NCBI RefSeq assembly: GCF_000518645.1
Contig: NZ_KI912468.1
Coordinates: forward strand, 107,187 to 150,353
DNA length: 43,167 nt
From: Curvibacter gracilis ATCC BAA-807
GTDB taxonomy: Bacteria > Pseudomonadota > Gammaproteobacteria > Burkholderiales > Burkholderiaceae_C
Direction: 5' to 3'
Shown here: positions 26,609 to 34,956 of the stretch, in pieces
Layout of the letters: every line of letters begins with the position of its first letter
Numbering within the stretch: position 1 is the first letter of the stretch
Program-made: the position numbers and the translations under genes
The notes under the pieces: generated by a model
The model's database searches: none
What the model was told of the DNA's origin: nothing
The model's input: only the letters and a program-made list of their open reading frames with translations

Positions 26609-28966
26609 TCAGGCGGCGGGGGCTGTCACGGCCGTCTGCTGTGCGCACCAGGTCAGGAACGCCTCGGCCGGCAATGGCCGGCTGATGTGGTAGCCCTGGG
26701 CTTCGTCGCACTGGAGCTGGCCCAGCCGCTCCATGATGGCGGCGCTTTCGACGCCTTCAGCCACCACGCTGAGGCCCAGATTGTGCGCGAGGTCGATGGT
26801 CGATCGCACGATCTTGGCGTCGTCTTCGTCTTTTTCCATGCCCATGACGAAGGATTTGTCGATTTTCAGCTCGTCCACCGGCAGCCGTTTCAGGTAGGCC
26901 AGCGACGAATACCCGGTGCCGAAATCATCGATCGAGAGCTTGAATCCCTGCTCGGAGAGGCGGTTGAGCATGGTTTCGGCCCGCTGCGGGTCGTCCATGA
27001 TGGCGCTCTCGGTGATCTCCAGACAAAAGCGTTCGGGCCGCACCTCGTGGCGCTGCAGCAGCGTGCCCAGGCGGGTGCTGAGTTCGGGGTCGAGCAGGTC
27101 GCGGGTCGAGAGGTTGATCGAGATGCGCAGCCCCGCCAGGGGCTCGGGCAGGCCGGCGATCAGGCGGGTGGCGGCCTCGAACATCCACAGGGTGAGCTGG
27201 CGCACAAAGCCGGTCTGCTCGGCAAAGGGGATGAAATCCATGGGCGGCACCAGGCCGCGCTGGGGGTGCTGCCAGCGCACCAGGGCCTCGGCGGCCAGCA
27301 CCTGGCCACCGGGCAGGCTGACCTTGGGCTGCAGGAACAGGCGCAGCTCGTTGTGCTCCACCGCGCGGCGCATCTCGGTCAGCAGCGACAGCATCTGGCC
27401 GCTGGCCGAGTCGAAGGCAGCGTCGTACAGCAAGGCCCCGCTGAGCTTGCGCTTGGCGGTGTACATGGCGATCTCGGAGCGGCTCAGCAGCAGGTCGGCG
27501 TTGTCGGCATCGGCCGGCCAGCAGGCCACGCCCATGCCGGCGCTCAGGTCGATGGTCTGGTCGTCAAAGGCCAGGGGCACTTCAAAGGCGCGGGCGATGC
27601 GCTGGGTGAACTCCAGCGCCGCCTTGGCGTCGCAGCCCTGCAGCAGCACGGCAAATTCATTGCCGCCGCGGCGGGCCACCAGGTCGCCGGGCTCGGTGAC
27701 CAGGTTCTGCAGCCGCCCGGCCACGGCCTGCAGCAGGCGGTCGCCAAAGGCATAGCCCAGCACATCGTTGACGTGCTTGAAGCGGTCCAGGTCCAGCGAC
27801 ACCACGGCCAGCGGGCGGGCCAGGGGGGTGTTGTCGCGGATGGCCTGCTCCAGCGCCTCGCGAAAACGTTCGCGGTTGGGCAGGCCGGTCAGCCGGTCCC
27901 AGTAGGCCAGGTGGCGGATCTCGCTTTGCTGATGATCGATGTCGACGCGCATGTGGTCGAAGGCGCGCGCCAGGTTGCCGATCTCGTCGCGCCGCTCCAG
28001 GTGGGCGATGGGGGTCTGGTACTCGCCAACGGCCAGGCGCTGGGTGGCCAGCAGCAGGTCGCGCAGCGGGGTGGTGATGCGCCGCGCCACCAGCGAGCTG
28101 CCCAGGGCCACCAGCAGCAGGCCGCCGCCGCTGATCAGCGCCAGCAGCCACTGCAGGCGCCGGTACGGGGCCAGCACCTCTTCGGCCGAGCGCAGCAGAA
28201 TCGTCTCGACCTCACCGTTGCGGCTTTTCATGGGCACATGGCGGGCCAGCACCAGCTCGCTGCCGCCGCTGAGTTCGGCCCCCTCAGCCTGGGCCAGGGC
28301 GCGTTGGGTGACCTCGGGCGTGGTGGTGGAGAAGGCCAGCCGGCGCTGCCCTTCAGACTGGGTGACCAGCACCACATCCACCTGCAGCAGCAGGCCCATT
28401 TCCTTGCCCAGGTCCTGCGACACCGGGAAGCCCATCAGCACCCAGCCGATGATCAGCGGGGCGCGCATGGGCACCATCACGAACTGGTGGGGCACGCCCT
28501 GGATGACGATCAGCGGGGCGCCGGTGGGGTTGCGGCTCAAGTAGGCGGGCAAGTCGGCGATGAGGCGCTGGTCCAGCCCCATGTGCTCGTCGGCCAGGCT
28601 GGAGGCGGTGACCTTGAACTGCGGATCGAGAAAGGCCGTGACCGTGGCGCCGATGCGGCTGCCGTGGTTCTCCAGCACCGACTGCACAGTCTCCACATCG
28701 CCCGAATTGATGGCCGAACGAAAACCGTAGTCGGCCGCCAGCAGGGTGGCGCTGTCGCGCAGCTGCTCGACCTTTTGCGCCAGCATGCGCTCCCACACGT
28801 GCTCGGCAATGTCGAGCTCGCGGGCCACCTGGCGGCGGGCATTGGCCTCGATGCTCTGGCGCACCACGCCAAAGCCGGCGATCTGCACCACCAGCAAGAG
28901 CAACAGCGACAAGCCCACCAGCCGCGTGATCAGGCTGGCGGCGCCGCGTTTGAGGCGAGGGATCAC
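26609..28966 (-). CDS. Membrane GGDEF-EAL protein, probable c-di-GMP phosphodiesterase
   Basis: This 785-residue inner-membrane protein has two membrane helices (about 10-34 and 255-280) around an extracytoplasmic sensor region. A HAMP linker, a GGDEF domain (about 350-510) and an EAL domain (about 540-785) follow. The GGDEF signature reads GGNEF (434-438), losing an acidic residue needed for cyclase activity. The EAL domain keeps EALVRW, NLS, EITES, DDFGTGYSS, the Lys in ELKID, AEGVE and QGYHISRP, so it should hydrolyse c-di-GMP. The start is a GTG at 28966 that overlaps the stop of the preceding gene (GTGA); the longer frame upstream only shadows that gene. It is translationally coupled to the cupredoxin-like gene, which suggests a sensor function linked to that protein. 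Confidence 0.9.
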   Translation of the reverse strand: MIPRLKRGAASLITRLVGLSLLLLLVVQIAGFGVVRQSIEANARRQVARELDIAEHVWERMLAQKVEQLRDSATLLAADYGFRSAINSGDVETVQSVLENHGSRIGATVTAFLDPQFKVTASSLADEHMGLDQRLIADLPAYLSRNPTGAPLIVIQGVPHQFVMVPMRAPLIIGWVLMGFPVSQDLGKEMGLLLQVDVVLVTQSEGQRRLAFSTTTPEVTQRALAQAEGAELSGGSELVLARHVPMKSRNGEVETILLRSAEEVLAPYRRLQWLLALISGGGLLLVALGSSLVARRITTPLRDLLLATQRLAVGEYQTPIAHLERRDEIGNLARAFDHMRVDIDHQQSEIRHLAYWDRLTGLPNRERFREALEQAIRDNTPLARPLAVVSLDLDRFKHVNDVLGYAFGDRLLQAVAGRLQNLVTEPGDLVARRGGNEFAVLLQGCDAKAALEFTQRIARAFEVPLAFDDQTIDLSAGMGVACWPADADNADLLLSRSEIAMYTAKRKLSGALLYDAAFDSASGQMLSLLTEMRRAVEHNELRLFLQPKVSLPGGQVLAAEALVRWQHPQRGLVPPMDFIPFAEQTGFVRQLTLWMFEAATRLIAGLPEPLAGLRISINLSTRDLLDPELSTRLGTLLQRHEVRPERFCLEITESAIMDDPQRAETMLNRLSEQGFKLSIDDFGTGYSSLAYLKRLPVDELKIDKSFVMGMEKDEDDAKIVRSTIDLAHNLGLSVVAEGVESAAIMERLGQLQCDEAQGYHISRPLPAEAFLTWCAQQTAVTAPAA

Positions 28967-29571
28967 GGTGTCAGCCCCGTCATGCGCACGCTGGCCGTGA
29001 CGCTGCCACTGGCCGGCACCACCAGGGCCTGGTCGAGCGCGGCGGCGCCCACCGGCAGGCCGGGGTGCCAGCTGCGCAGGCGGTAATTGCCCGCCGGCAC
29101 GTTGTCGAGGGTCAGGCGGCCGGCCTGGCTCAGGCCGTGGTAAGGGGTGTTGACCACCAGCACCCAGCCCACCATGGAGTCGTGGATGTTGCAGCCCAGC
29201 AGCACCACGCCCGGCTGGTCGAACAGCACCGGGTTGGCCGGCGTGCCCGCGTACAGCTTGAGTTCGAACTTCTTGGCCGGCGAAAAGGAATAGACGTGGT
29301 GGCGCACCTTGTCGCGGTTCGGAAAGGCCAGCTCGGTGCCCTTGGTCACCACCAACACCCGGGGCACGAATTCCTTGCCCTGTTGGGCCATCTCGGCGCC
29401 CTGCAAGGGTTTGACGGCCTTGGCCGCCTCGGGCGACTCGAGGAACACCACGGCGTCGGACAGGGGTTTGCCGGCCTCGTCGCGCAGCTCCAGCTGCACG
29501 CTGGCGGCCGAGCAGACCGTGCACACTGAAGCGGCCACGCCCGCCGCGATTCCGACCCAGATGCTGTTCAT
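28963..29571 (-). CDS. Cupredoxin-like periplasmic protein
   Basis: This 202-residue secreted protein has an N-terminal signal peptide (MNSIWVGIAAGVAASVCTVCSAA). A cupredoxin-like domain follows, of the group often annotated as methylamine utilisation protein. Possible copper ligands are the His in VRHHVYSFS and the Cys, His and Met in GCNIHDSMVGW. A beta-sandwich C-terminal part (PYHGLSQAGRLTLDNVPAGNYRLRSWHPG) resembles a carboxypeptidase-regulatory-like fold. The role is unknown; copper binding or a surface-binding function is possible. The gene overlaps the GGDEF-EAL gene by four bases, so the two are made together. It likely provides the periplasmic input or partner of that receptor. Confidence 0.78.
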   Translation of the reverse strand: MNSIWVGIAAGVAASVCTVCSAASVQLELRDEAGKPLSDAVVFLESPEAAKAVKPLQGAEMAQQGKEFVPRVLVVTKGTELAFPNRDKVRHHVYSFSPAKKFELKLYAGTPANPVLFDQPGVVLLGCNIHDSMVGWVLVVNTPYHGLSQAGRLTLDNVPAGNYRLRSWHPGLPVGAAALDQALVVPASGSVTASVRMTGLTP

Positions 29572-29699
29572 GGCCTTACCCCAGACAAATCAAGATGATG
29601 CACACCGCACGGTGCGCTTGTCATCAAATGTTACTTTGCCAATCCTACCCGCAAGCGTCGGGGCATGGGGCCTCCGGGCGGCGCGCCCCAGCAGGCGCC

Positions 29700-30050
29700 T
29701 CAGGCTTTGAGAAAGGCCTGCAGCCGGGCCTCTTCGGCCTGGCCCAGGGCCTGGAACTGAACGCCCACGCGGAACCCGCCTTCGCGCTGGCTCAACACGC
29801 TGTACACCACGGCGGCGCGCACGGCCAGCAGGGGTTGAGGTGTCTTGGCCGGCAGGGCGATGCGGATCAGGCAACGCCCACCGGGTTTGAGGTTCAAGGG
29901 GCTGGACAAGGCCACCCCGCCCTGCGAGATCTCGACCGTGCGCGCAGCCAAAGGGGCCGCGCCCTCCATCTCCAGCGTGGCGCTCAGTCGCACCAGTTTG
30001 CGGATACCGCTGCGCCGCTCGGGCTCGGATGTGGTCAGGGGGGCAGTCAT
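29700..30050 (-). CDS. PilZ-domain protein, putative c-di-GMP receptor
   Basis: This 116-residue protein is a PilZ domain, which binds c-di-GMP and changes the activity of motility, biofilm or secretion partners. It has ERRSGIRKLVRL near the N-terminus (the RxxxR motif) and TVEISQGGVAL (the second motif, normally D/NxSxxG, with Glu at the first position). A strand-rich remainder ends RVGVQFQALGQAEEARLQAFL. The Glu substitution may weaken binding. It lies upstream of the GGDEF-EAL operon on the same strand, separated by about 130 bases, so the two may be functionally linked. Confidence 0.82.
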   Translation of the reverse strand: MTAPLTTSEPERRSGIRKLVRLSATLEMEGAAPLAARTVEISQGGVALSSPLNLKPGGRCLIRIALPAKTPQPLLAVRAAVVYSVLSQREGGFRVGVQFQALGQAEEARLQAFLKA

Positions 30051-30231
30051 GGGGGTGCGGGCCCCAGCCAGGTGAGGCGTTCAGATTGAGACAGGGGGGC
30101 GCGGACCGCCACCCCATTCAGCGCACGCATTATCGAGGCCGCCCGGGGCGGCCGGCGCACAGCCCACCAGGGCATGGGGTCTTGCCGCATTTCGGGCATT
30201 TTGGGCACTCAGGACGAACCGGCGGGCCGCC

Positions 30232-30948
30232 TCAGGCCCCGCCCTGCAGCGTGGAGCGCAGGCCCTCGGCCGACAGCACCCGCAGACCGCCGTACTCCAC
30301 CCGGATGATCTGCTGGCGCTCCAGGTTGCGCAGCGCCTCGTTCACGCGCTGGCGCGACAGGCCCACCAGGTAGGCCAGTTCTTGCTGGGTGATGCGCAGC
30401 ACCTCGCCCACACCAGGGTAGAGCACCGGGTTGAACAGCGCGGCCAGGCTGCGCGCCACGCGCACGTCAGGGTTGTTCATGCGGTCGATCTCGCGCGCCG
30501 CGATGAACTGGCCCAGGCGCTCGTTGAGCTGGTTCATGACAAAGCGGTTGAAGCCCAGCGAGTGGTCCAGCAGCCAGTGGAACTCTTCCAGCGGCAGGCC
30601 CGCCACCACGCTGCGGCGCAAGGCCTGGATGTTGTAGCGGTAGGGCTCGCGTTTCATGGCCGTGCCCTCGCCAAACCAGCCGCCCGGGGGCACGCCGGTG
30701 AAGGTGATGGGGTGGCCCTGGGCGCTGTCGGCGCTCATCTTCAGCAGGCCCTCGACCACGCCGAACCAATAGTTCACGGGCCGGCCCATGCGACAGATGT
30801 AGTCGCCCGGCAGGGCATCGCCCACCACCAGCATGGGCTCGATGCGTTCGCGCTCGATGGGCTGCAGGTGGTGCAGCCAGGGGATGCCGGCCATTTCCTC
30901 CGCCGTCGGGGGGCGACGACGCTGATACAACGCAGACTCGCTGGCCAT
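30232..30948 (-). CDS. Crp/Fnr-family transcription regulator
   Basis: This 238-residue protein has a cyclic-nucleotide-binding-type beta roll (about 25-135, with GDYICRMGRPVNYWFGVVEGLLKM and PPGGWFGEG) and a dimer helix. A C-terminal Crp-type winged helix has ITQQELAYLVGLSRQRVNEALRNLERQQIIRVEYGGLRVL. No cluster of N-terminal cysteines for an iron-sulphur centre is seen, so it is not a classical Fnr. The start at 30948 follows GGAGGTG. The frame continues upstream but without a binding site. It is divergent from the acyl-CoA synthetase operon across about 160 bases that contain a near-perfect 18-base inverted repeat. It probably controls that operon and itself. Confidence 0.88.
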   Translation of the reverse strand: MASESALYQRRRPPTAEEMAGIPWLHHLQPIERERIEPMLVVGDALPGDYICRMGRPVNYWFGVVEGLLKMSADSAQGHPITFTGVPPGGWFGEGTAMKREPYRYNIQALRRSVVAGLPLEEFHWLLDHSLGFNRFVMNQLNERLGQFIAAREIDRMNNPDVRVARSLAALFNPVLYPGVGEVLRITQQELAYLVGLSRQRVNEALRNLERQQIIRVEYGGLRVLSAEGLRSTLQGGA

Positions 30949-31002
30949 GCAACACCTCCGGGACAGAACTGGGGAAAGTCCGAACAAGGGACAACCCGCA
31001 AA

Positions 31003-31020
31003 TTGTCATTGCAACGACAA
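31003..31020. promoter_or_regulatory. Inverted repeat, candidate operator of the Crp/Fnr regulator
   Basis: TTGTCATTGCAACGACAA pairs in eight of nine positions as a palindrome. It sits between the regulator (start 30948) and the divergent acyl-CoA synthetase (start 31108), where an operator for both would be expected. Its core differs from the standard Crp site (TGTGA...TCACA), so it may define a separate specificity. Confidence 0.5.
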
Positions 31021-31107
31021 CACGACGTCAAACCCCTGCATACGATTCGTTGCATACCGGCGGCGACCGCAGAGTCCGCCCCATCCAACTGGAGACAAGG
31101 AACCGTC

Positions 31108-33054
31108 ATGCACACCACGTTTCCCCGCCTGCTGCAAAAGCATGCGAGCGAGCGCCCCCAGGCGCCAGCGATCCGAGAAAAGGAATACGGCATCTGGCAG
31201 ACCCGCAGCTGGTCTGACCTGGCGCATCTGGTCGAGCACATTGCCTGCGGCCTGCACCAGGCCGGCCTGGTGCGCGGCGAGCACATGGTGGTGATCGGGG
31301 CCAACCGGCCGCGCCTGTACGCCACCATGCTGGCGGCGCAGTCGCTGGGCGCGATCCCGATCCCGCTGTACCAGGACGCGGCCGCCGCCGAGTGCGTGTT
31401 TCCGCTCAACAACGCCGAAGTGCGCTACTGCCTGGTGGAAGACCAGGAGCAGGTGGACAAGATGCTGGAGGTGCGCGAGCATTACCCCGCCCTGAGCCAC
31501 ATCTATTACGACGACCCGCGCGGCCTGCGCAACTACACCGACCCGGGCCTGGGCGCACTCGACGAATTGGTGGCCAGCGGCCAGGTGTTTGCCCAGAACC
31601 ACCCCGACTTCTGGCGCGAAGAGGTCGAGAAGGCCCAGCCCGACGATGTGGCGGCCATGTTCTTCACCTCGGGCACCACGGGCAACCCCAAGGGCGTGGT
31701 GCACACCCACCGGGCGCTGATCGACCGCGCCCAGGCCGGCGCCAGCTTTGACAAGCTGAGCTCGGCCGAAGAGGTGCTGGCCTACCTGCCGCCGGCCTGG
31801 ATCGGGCAGAACATCTTCAGCTACTCGCAGTGGCTGAGCTGTGGCTACGTGGTCAACTGCCCCGAATCGGGCGCCACCGTGGCCATCGACCTGCGTGAAG
31901 TGGGCCCCACCTATTACTTTGCCCCGCCGCGCGTGTTCGAAGGGCTGCTGACCAGCGTGATGATCCGCATGGAAGACGCGGGCTGGCTCAAGCGCACGCT
32001 GTTCCACAAGTGCATGGCGATTGCCAAGCGCTTCGGCCCCGACCGCATGGACGGCAAGCCGATTGGCGCGCTTGGTGCCCTGCAGTACGGCCTGGGCAAC
32101 CTGTTGATCTACGGCCCGCTGCGCAACACCCTGGGCCTGTCGCGGGTGCGGGTGGCCTACACCGCGGGCGAGGCCATCGGGCCGGACCTGTTCACCTTCT
32201 ACCGCTCGATCGGCATCAACCTCAAGCAGCTGTATGGCTCCACCGAGACTGCCGTGTTCGTGTGCCTGCAGCCCGACCACGAGGCCCGTGCCGACACCGT
32301 GGGCGTCCCTTGTCAAGGTGTGGAGATCAAGGTGGCCGACAACGGCGAGATCCTGGTCAAGTCGCCCGGCCTGCTCAAGGAGTACTACAAGAACCCCAAG
32401 GCCACGGCCGAGGTGCTCAGCGCAGACGGCTGGTACCACACCAGCGATGCGGGCTTCATCGACTCGCACGGCCACCTGAAGATCATCGACCGTGTGAAGG
32501 ATGTGGGCCGCCTCAAGGGCGGGGCCAACGACGGCGCCATGTTTGCGCCCAAGTACGTGGAGAACAAGCTCAAGTTCTTCCCGCACATCAAGGAGGCCGT
32601 GGCCCTGGGCGACGGGCGCGACCGGGTGTGCGTGATGCTGAACATCGACTTCGACGCGGTGGGCAACTGGGCCGAGCGGCGCAACCTGCCCTACGCCGGC
32701 TACACCGACCTGGCGCAAAAGCCCCAGGTCTACCAGCTGATGCTCGAGTGCGTGGAAAAGGTCAATGCCGACCTGGCCGCCGACGCCCTGCTGGCGGGCT
32801 CGCAGATCAGCCGCTTCCTGGTGCTGCACAAGGAGCTGGACGCCGACGATGGCGAGCTGACCCGCACCAACAAGGTCCGCCGTGGCTACATCGGCGAGAA
32901 GTACGCGGTGCTGGTCGATGCCCTGTATGGCGGCGCCACCGAGCAGTACATCGAGACCCAGGTCAAGTTCGAGGACGGCCGCACCGGCAGCGTCAGCGCC
33001 ACGCTGAAGCTGTCGGACGCCAAGACCTTTGCCCCGGTGAAGACCGCAGCCTGA
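31108..33054 (+). CDS. AMP-forming acyl-CoA synthetase (FadD-like)
   Basis: This 648-residue enzyme activates a carboxylic acid with ATP and joins it to CoA. It carries the P-loop-like motif FFTSGTTGNPKGVVHTH (residues about 184-200), the YGSTET motif near 375, and GWYHTSDAGFID near 441 with RxKD-like IIDRVKD after it. Its size and the long C-terminal part point to the long-chain/aryl type seen next to Liv transporters in betaproteobacteria. The ATG at 31108 follows AAGGA. The open frame starts far upstream through the regulator in another frame and was not used. It heads the Liv operon; 16 bases separate it from livG. Confidence 0.9.
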   Translation: MHTTFPRLLQKHASERPQAPAIREKEYGIWQTRSWSDLAHLVEHIACGLHQAGLVRGEHMVVIGANRPRLYATMLAAQSLGAIPIPLYQDAAAAECVFPLNNAEVRYCLVEDQEQVDKMLEVREHYPALSHIYYDDPRGLRNYTDPGLGALDELVASGQVFAQNHPDFWREEVEKAQPDDVAAMFFTSGTTGNPKGVVHTHRALIDRAQAGASFDKLSSAEEVLAYLPPAWIGQNIFSYSQWLSCGYVVNCPESGATVAIDLREVGPTYYFAPPRVFEGLLTSVMIRMEDAGWLKRTLFHKCMAIAKRFGPDRMDGKPIGALGALQYGLGNLLIYGPLRNTLGLSRVRVAYTAGEAIGPDLFTFYRSIGINLKQLYGSTETAVFVCLQPDHEARADTVGVPCQGVEIKVADNGEILVKSPGLLKEYYKNPKATAEVLSADGWYHTSDAGFIDSHGHLKIIDRVKDVGRLKGGANDGAMFAPKYVENKLKFFPHIKEAVALGDGRDRVCVMLNIDFDAVGNWAERRNLPYAGYTDLAQKPQVYQLMLECVEKVNADLAADALLAGSQISRFLVLHKELDADDGELTRTNKVRRGYIGEKYAVLVDALYGGATEQYIETQVKFEDGRTGSVSATLKLSDAKTFAPVKTAA

Positions 33055-33070
33055 CCCACAGCGAAGCAAC

Positions 33071-33856
33071 ATGAGCACCAAAAAGATTGGCGACGTCATC
33101 CTCGACGTCAAGAACATCAGCCTGCGGTTTGGCGGCGTGAAGGCCCTGACCGACATCTCGTTCAATGTGCGCGAGCACGAGATCCGCTCGATCATCGGCC
33201 CCAACGGCGCCGGCAAGAGCTCGATGCTCAACTGCATCAACGGGGTGTACACCCCGTCGGAGGGATCGATCACCTTCCGCGGCAAGACCTTTGACCACAT
33301 GAACTCGCGCCAGGTGGCCGAGATGGGCGTGGCCCGCACCTTCCAGAACCTGGCGCTGTTCAAGGGCATGAGCGTGCTCGACAACATCATGTCGGGCCGC
33401 AACCTGAAGATCAAAAGCAACCTGCTGCTGCAGGCCCTGCGCATCGGCCCGGCCGAGCGCGAGGAGATCCGGCACCGCGAGTTCGTGGAACGCATCATCG
33501 ACTTCCTCGAGATCCAGGCCTTCCGCAAGACGCCCGTGGGCCAGCTGCCCTACGGCCTGCAAAAGCGGGTCGACCTGGGCCGCGCCCTGGCCATGGAGCC
33601 GCAGGTGCTGCTGCTGGACGAGCCCATGGCCGGCATGAACGTGGAAGAGAAGCAGGACATGTGCCGCTTCATCCTCGACGTGAACGACGAGTTCGGCACC
33701 ACCATCGTGTTGATCGAGCACGACATGGGCGTGGTGATGGACATCTCGGACCGCGTGGTGGTGCTGGACTACGGCAAGAAGATCGGCGACGGCGCGCCCG
33801 ACGAAGTTCGCAACAACGAAGACGTGATCCGCGCCTACCTCGGCGCCGGACATTGA
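33071..33856 (+). CDS. livG: LivG-type ABC transporter ATP-binding protein
   Basis: This 261-residue protein is one of the two ATPases of a branched-chain-amino-acid-type ABC importer. Walker A is GPNGAGKS (residues 43-50), the signature is LPYGLQKRVDLGRAL (the LivG form rather than LSGGQ), Walker B is VLLLDEPMAG near 178-187, and the switch His is in VLIEHDM. It lies between the acyl-CoA synthetase and livH with short gaps, so it belongs to the same operon. The substrate of the transporter is not fixed by these motifs; the paired CoA ligases suggest an organic or aromatic acid. Confidence 0.93.
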   Translation: MSTKKIGDVILDVKNISLRFGGVKALTDISFNVREHEIRSIIGPNGAGKSSMLNCINGVYTPSEGSITFRGKTFDHMNSRQVAEMGVARTFQNLALFKGMSVLDNIMSGRNLKIKSNLLLQALRIGPAEREEIRHREFVERIIDFLEIQAFRKTPVGQLPYGLQKRVDLGRALAMEPQVLLLDEPMAGMNVEEKQDMCRFILDVNDEFGTTIVLIEHDMGVVMDISDRVVVLDYGKKIGDGAPDEVRNNEDVIRAYLGAGH

Positions 33857-33872
33857 TCAAGAGAGGCAGGAC

Positions 33873-34802
33873 ATGGCATTTTTTCTAGAAACCCTGATTG
33901 GCGGCCTGATGGCCGGCATGCTGTACTCCTTGGTCGCGCTGGGCTTTGTGCTGATCTACAAGGCCTCGGGCGTGTTCAACTTTGCGCAGGGCGCGATGGT
34001 GCTGTTCGCGGCCCTGGCGATGGCGCGTTTTGCCGAGTGGATTCCGGCCTGGACGGGCATCGACAACGCCATCGTGGCCAATCTGCTGGCCTTTGTGGTG
34101 GCGGGCGTGGTGATGTTCGCGGTGGCCTGGGCCATCGAGTTTCTGGTGCTGCGCCACCTGGTCAACCAGGAGGGCGCCACCCTGCTGATGGCCACGCTGG
34201 GCATCACCTACTTCATGGAAGGCCTGGGCCAGTCGCTGTTCGGCAGCGACGTCTACAAGATCGACGTGGGCATGCCCAAAGACCCGATGTTCGCGCTCGA
34301 GTCGCTGTTCCAGGGCGGCATCCTGATCAACAAGGAAGACGTGATCGCCGCCGCCATCGCCGCAGCCCTGGTGGCCGCGCTCAGCGTGTTCTTCCAGAAG
34401 ACCGCCACCGGCCGGGCCCTGCGCGCCGTGGCCGACGACCACCAGGCCGCGCAGTCGATCGGCATCCCGCTCAACCGCATCTGGGTGATCGTGTGGTGCG
34501 TGGCCGGCGTGGTGGCCCTGGTGGCCGGGATGATCTGGGGCAGCAAGCTGGGCGTGCAGTTCTCGCTGGCCACCGTGGCCCTGCGCGCCCTGCCGGTGGT
34601 GATCCTGGGCGGCCTGACCTCGGTGCCCGGCGCCATCATCGGCGGCCTGATCATCGGCGTGGGTGAAAAGCTCTCCGAGGTCTACCTCGGCCCCTTCGTG
34701 GGCGGCGGCATCGAGATCTGGTTCGCCTACGTCCTGGCCCTCGTCTTCCTGCTGTTCAGACCCCAAGGTTTGTTCGGCGAAAAGATCATCGATCGCGTAT
34801 GA
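33873..34802 (+). CDS. livH: LivH-type ABC transporter permease
   Basis: This 309-residue inner-membrane protein is the LivH-like permease of the importer. It has about eight hydrophobic segments, begins ETLIGGLMAGMLYSLVALGFVLIYKASGVFNFAQGAM (the family start) and contains ALRAVADDHQAAQSIGI, the cytoplasmic loop that contacts the ATPase. It ends FRPQGLFGEKIIDRV. The last codons are involved in a 15-base direct repeat with bases 34905-34919. An AGGCAGGAC site precedes the start. It is co-transcribed with livG and livM. Confidence 0.93.
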   Translation: MAFFLETLIGGLMAGMLYSLVALGFVLIYKASGVFNFAQGAMVLFAALAMARFAEWIPAWTGIDNAIVANLLAFVVAGVVMFAVAWAIEFLVLRHLVNQEGATLLMATLGITYFMEGLGQSLFGSDVYKIDVGMPKDPMFALESLFQGGILINKEDVIAAAIAAALVAALSVFFQKTATGRALRAVADDHQAAQSIGIPLNRIWVIVWCVAGVVALVAGMIWGSKLGVQFSLATVALRALPVVILGGLTSVPGAIIGGLIIGVGEKLSEVYLGPFVGGGIEIWFAYVLALVFLLFRPQGLFGEKIIDRV

Positions 34803-34919
34803 AATACGCGATGAATCCGAAGGATTCCGGGCCGGTCACGGCCAGCGATGAGCTTTCGGCGCAGGCTGACTTGCACCGCAAGTCAAGCGCAGCGGGCCGG
34901 AGCCAAAAGATCATCGATC
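34780..34919 (+). repeat. Insert with serial hairpins between livH and livM, bounded by a 15-bp direct repeat
   Basis: AAAAGATCATCGATC occurs at 34780-34794 (end of livH) and again at 34905-34919. The 110 bases between contain hairpins GCGTAT/ATACGC and GAATCC/GGATTC (both with GAA loops), GGCC/GGCC, and TGACTTG/CAAGTCA (loop CACCG). The second copy of the repeat is followed by codons that would end livH as well (CCC GTC TAA), as if the insert had displaced the original end. It may be a palindromic mobile element or an mRNA-stability element inside the operon. Confidence 0.65.
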
Positions 34920-34956
34920 CCGTCTAAGCCACAACAAGAACACCAGGAGACACACC

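Noticed and set aside
26567-29086. Plus-strand frame of 839 codons opposite the GGDEF-EAL gene
   Set aside because: Antisense shadow, without any domain.
31006-33528. Minus-strand frame of 840 codons opposite the acyl-CoA synthetase and livG
   Set aside because: Antisense shadow of a well-conserved enzyme.
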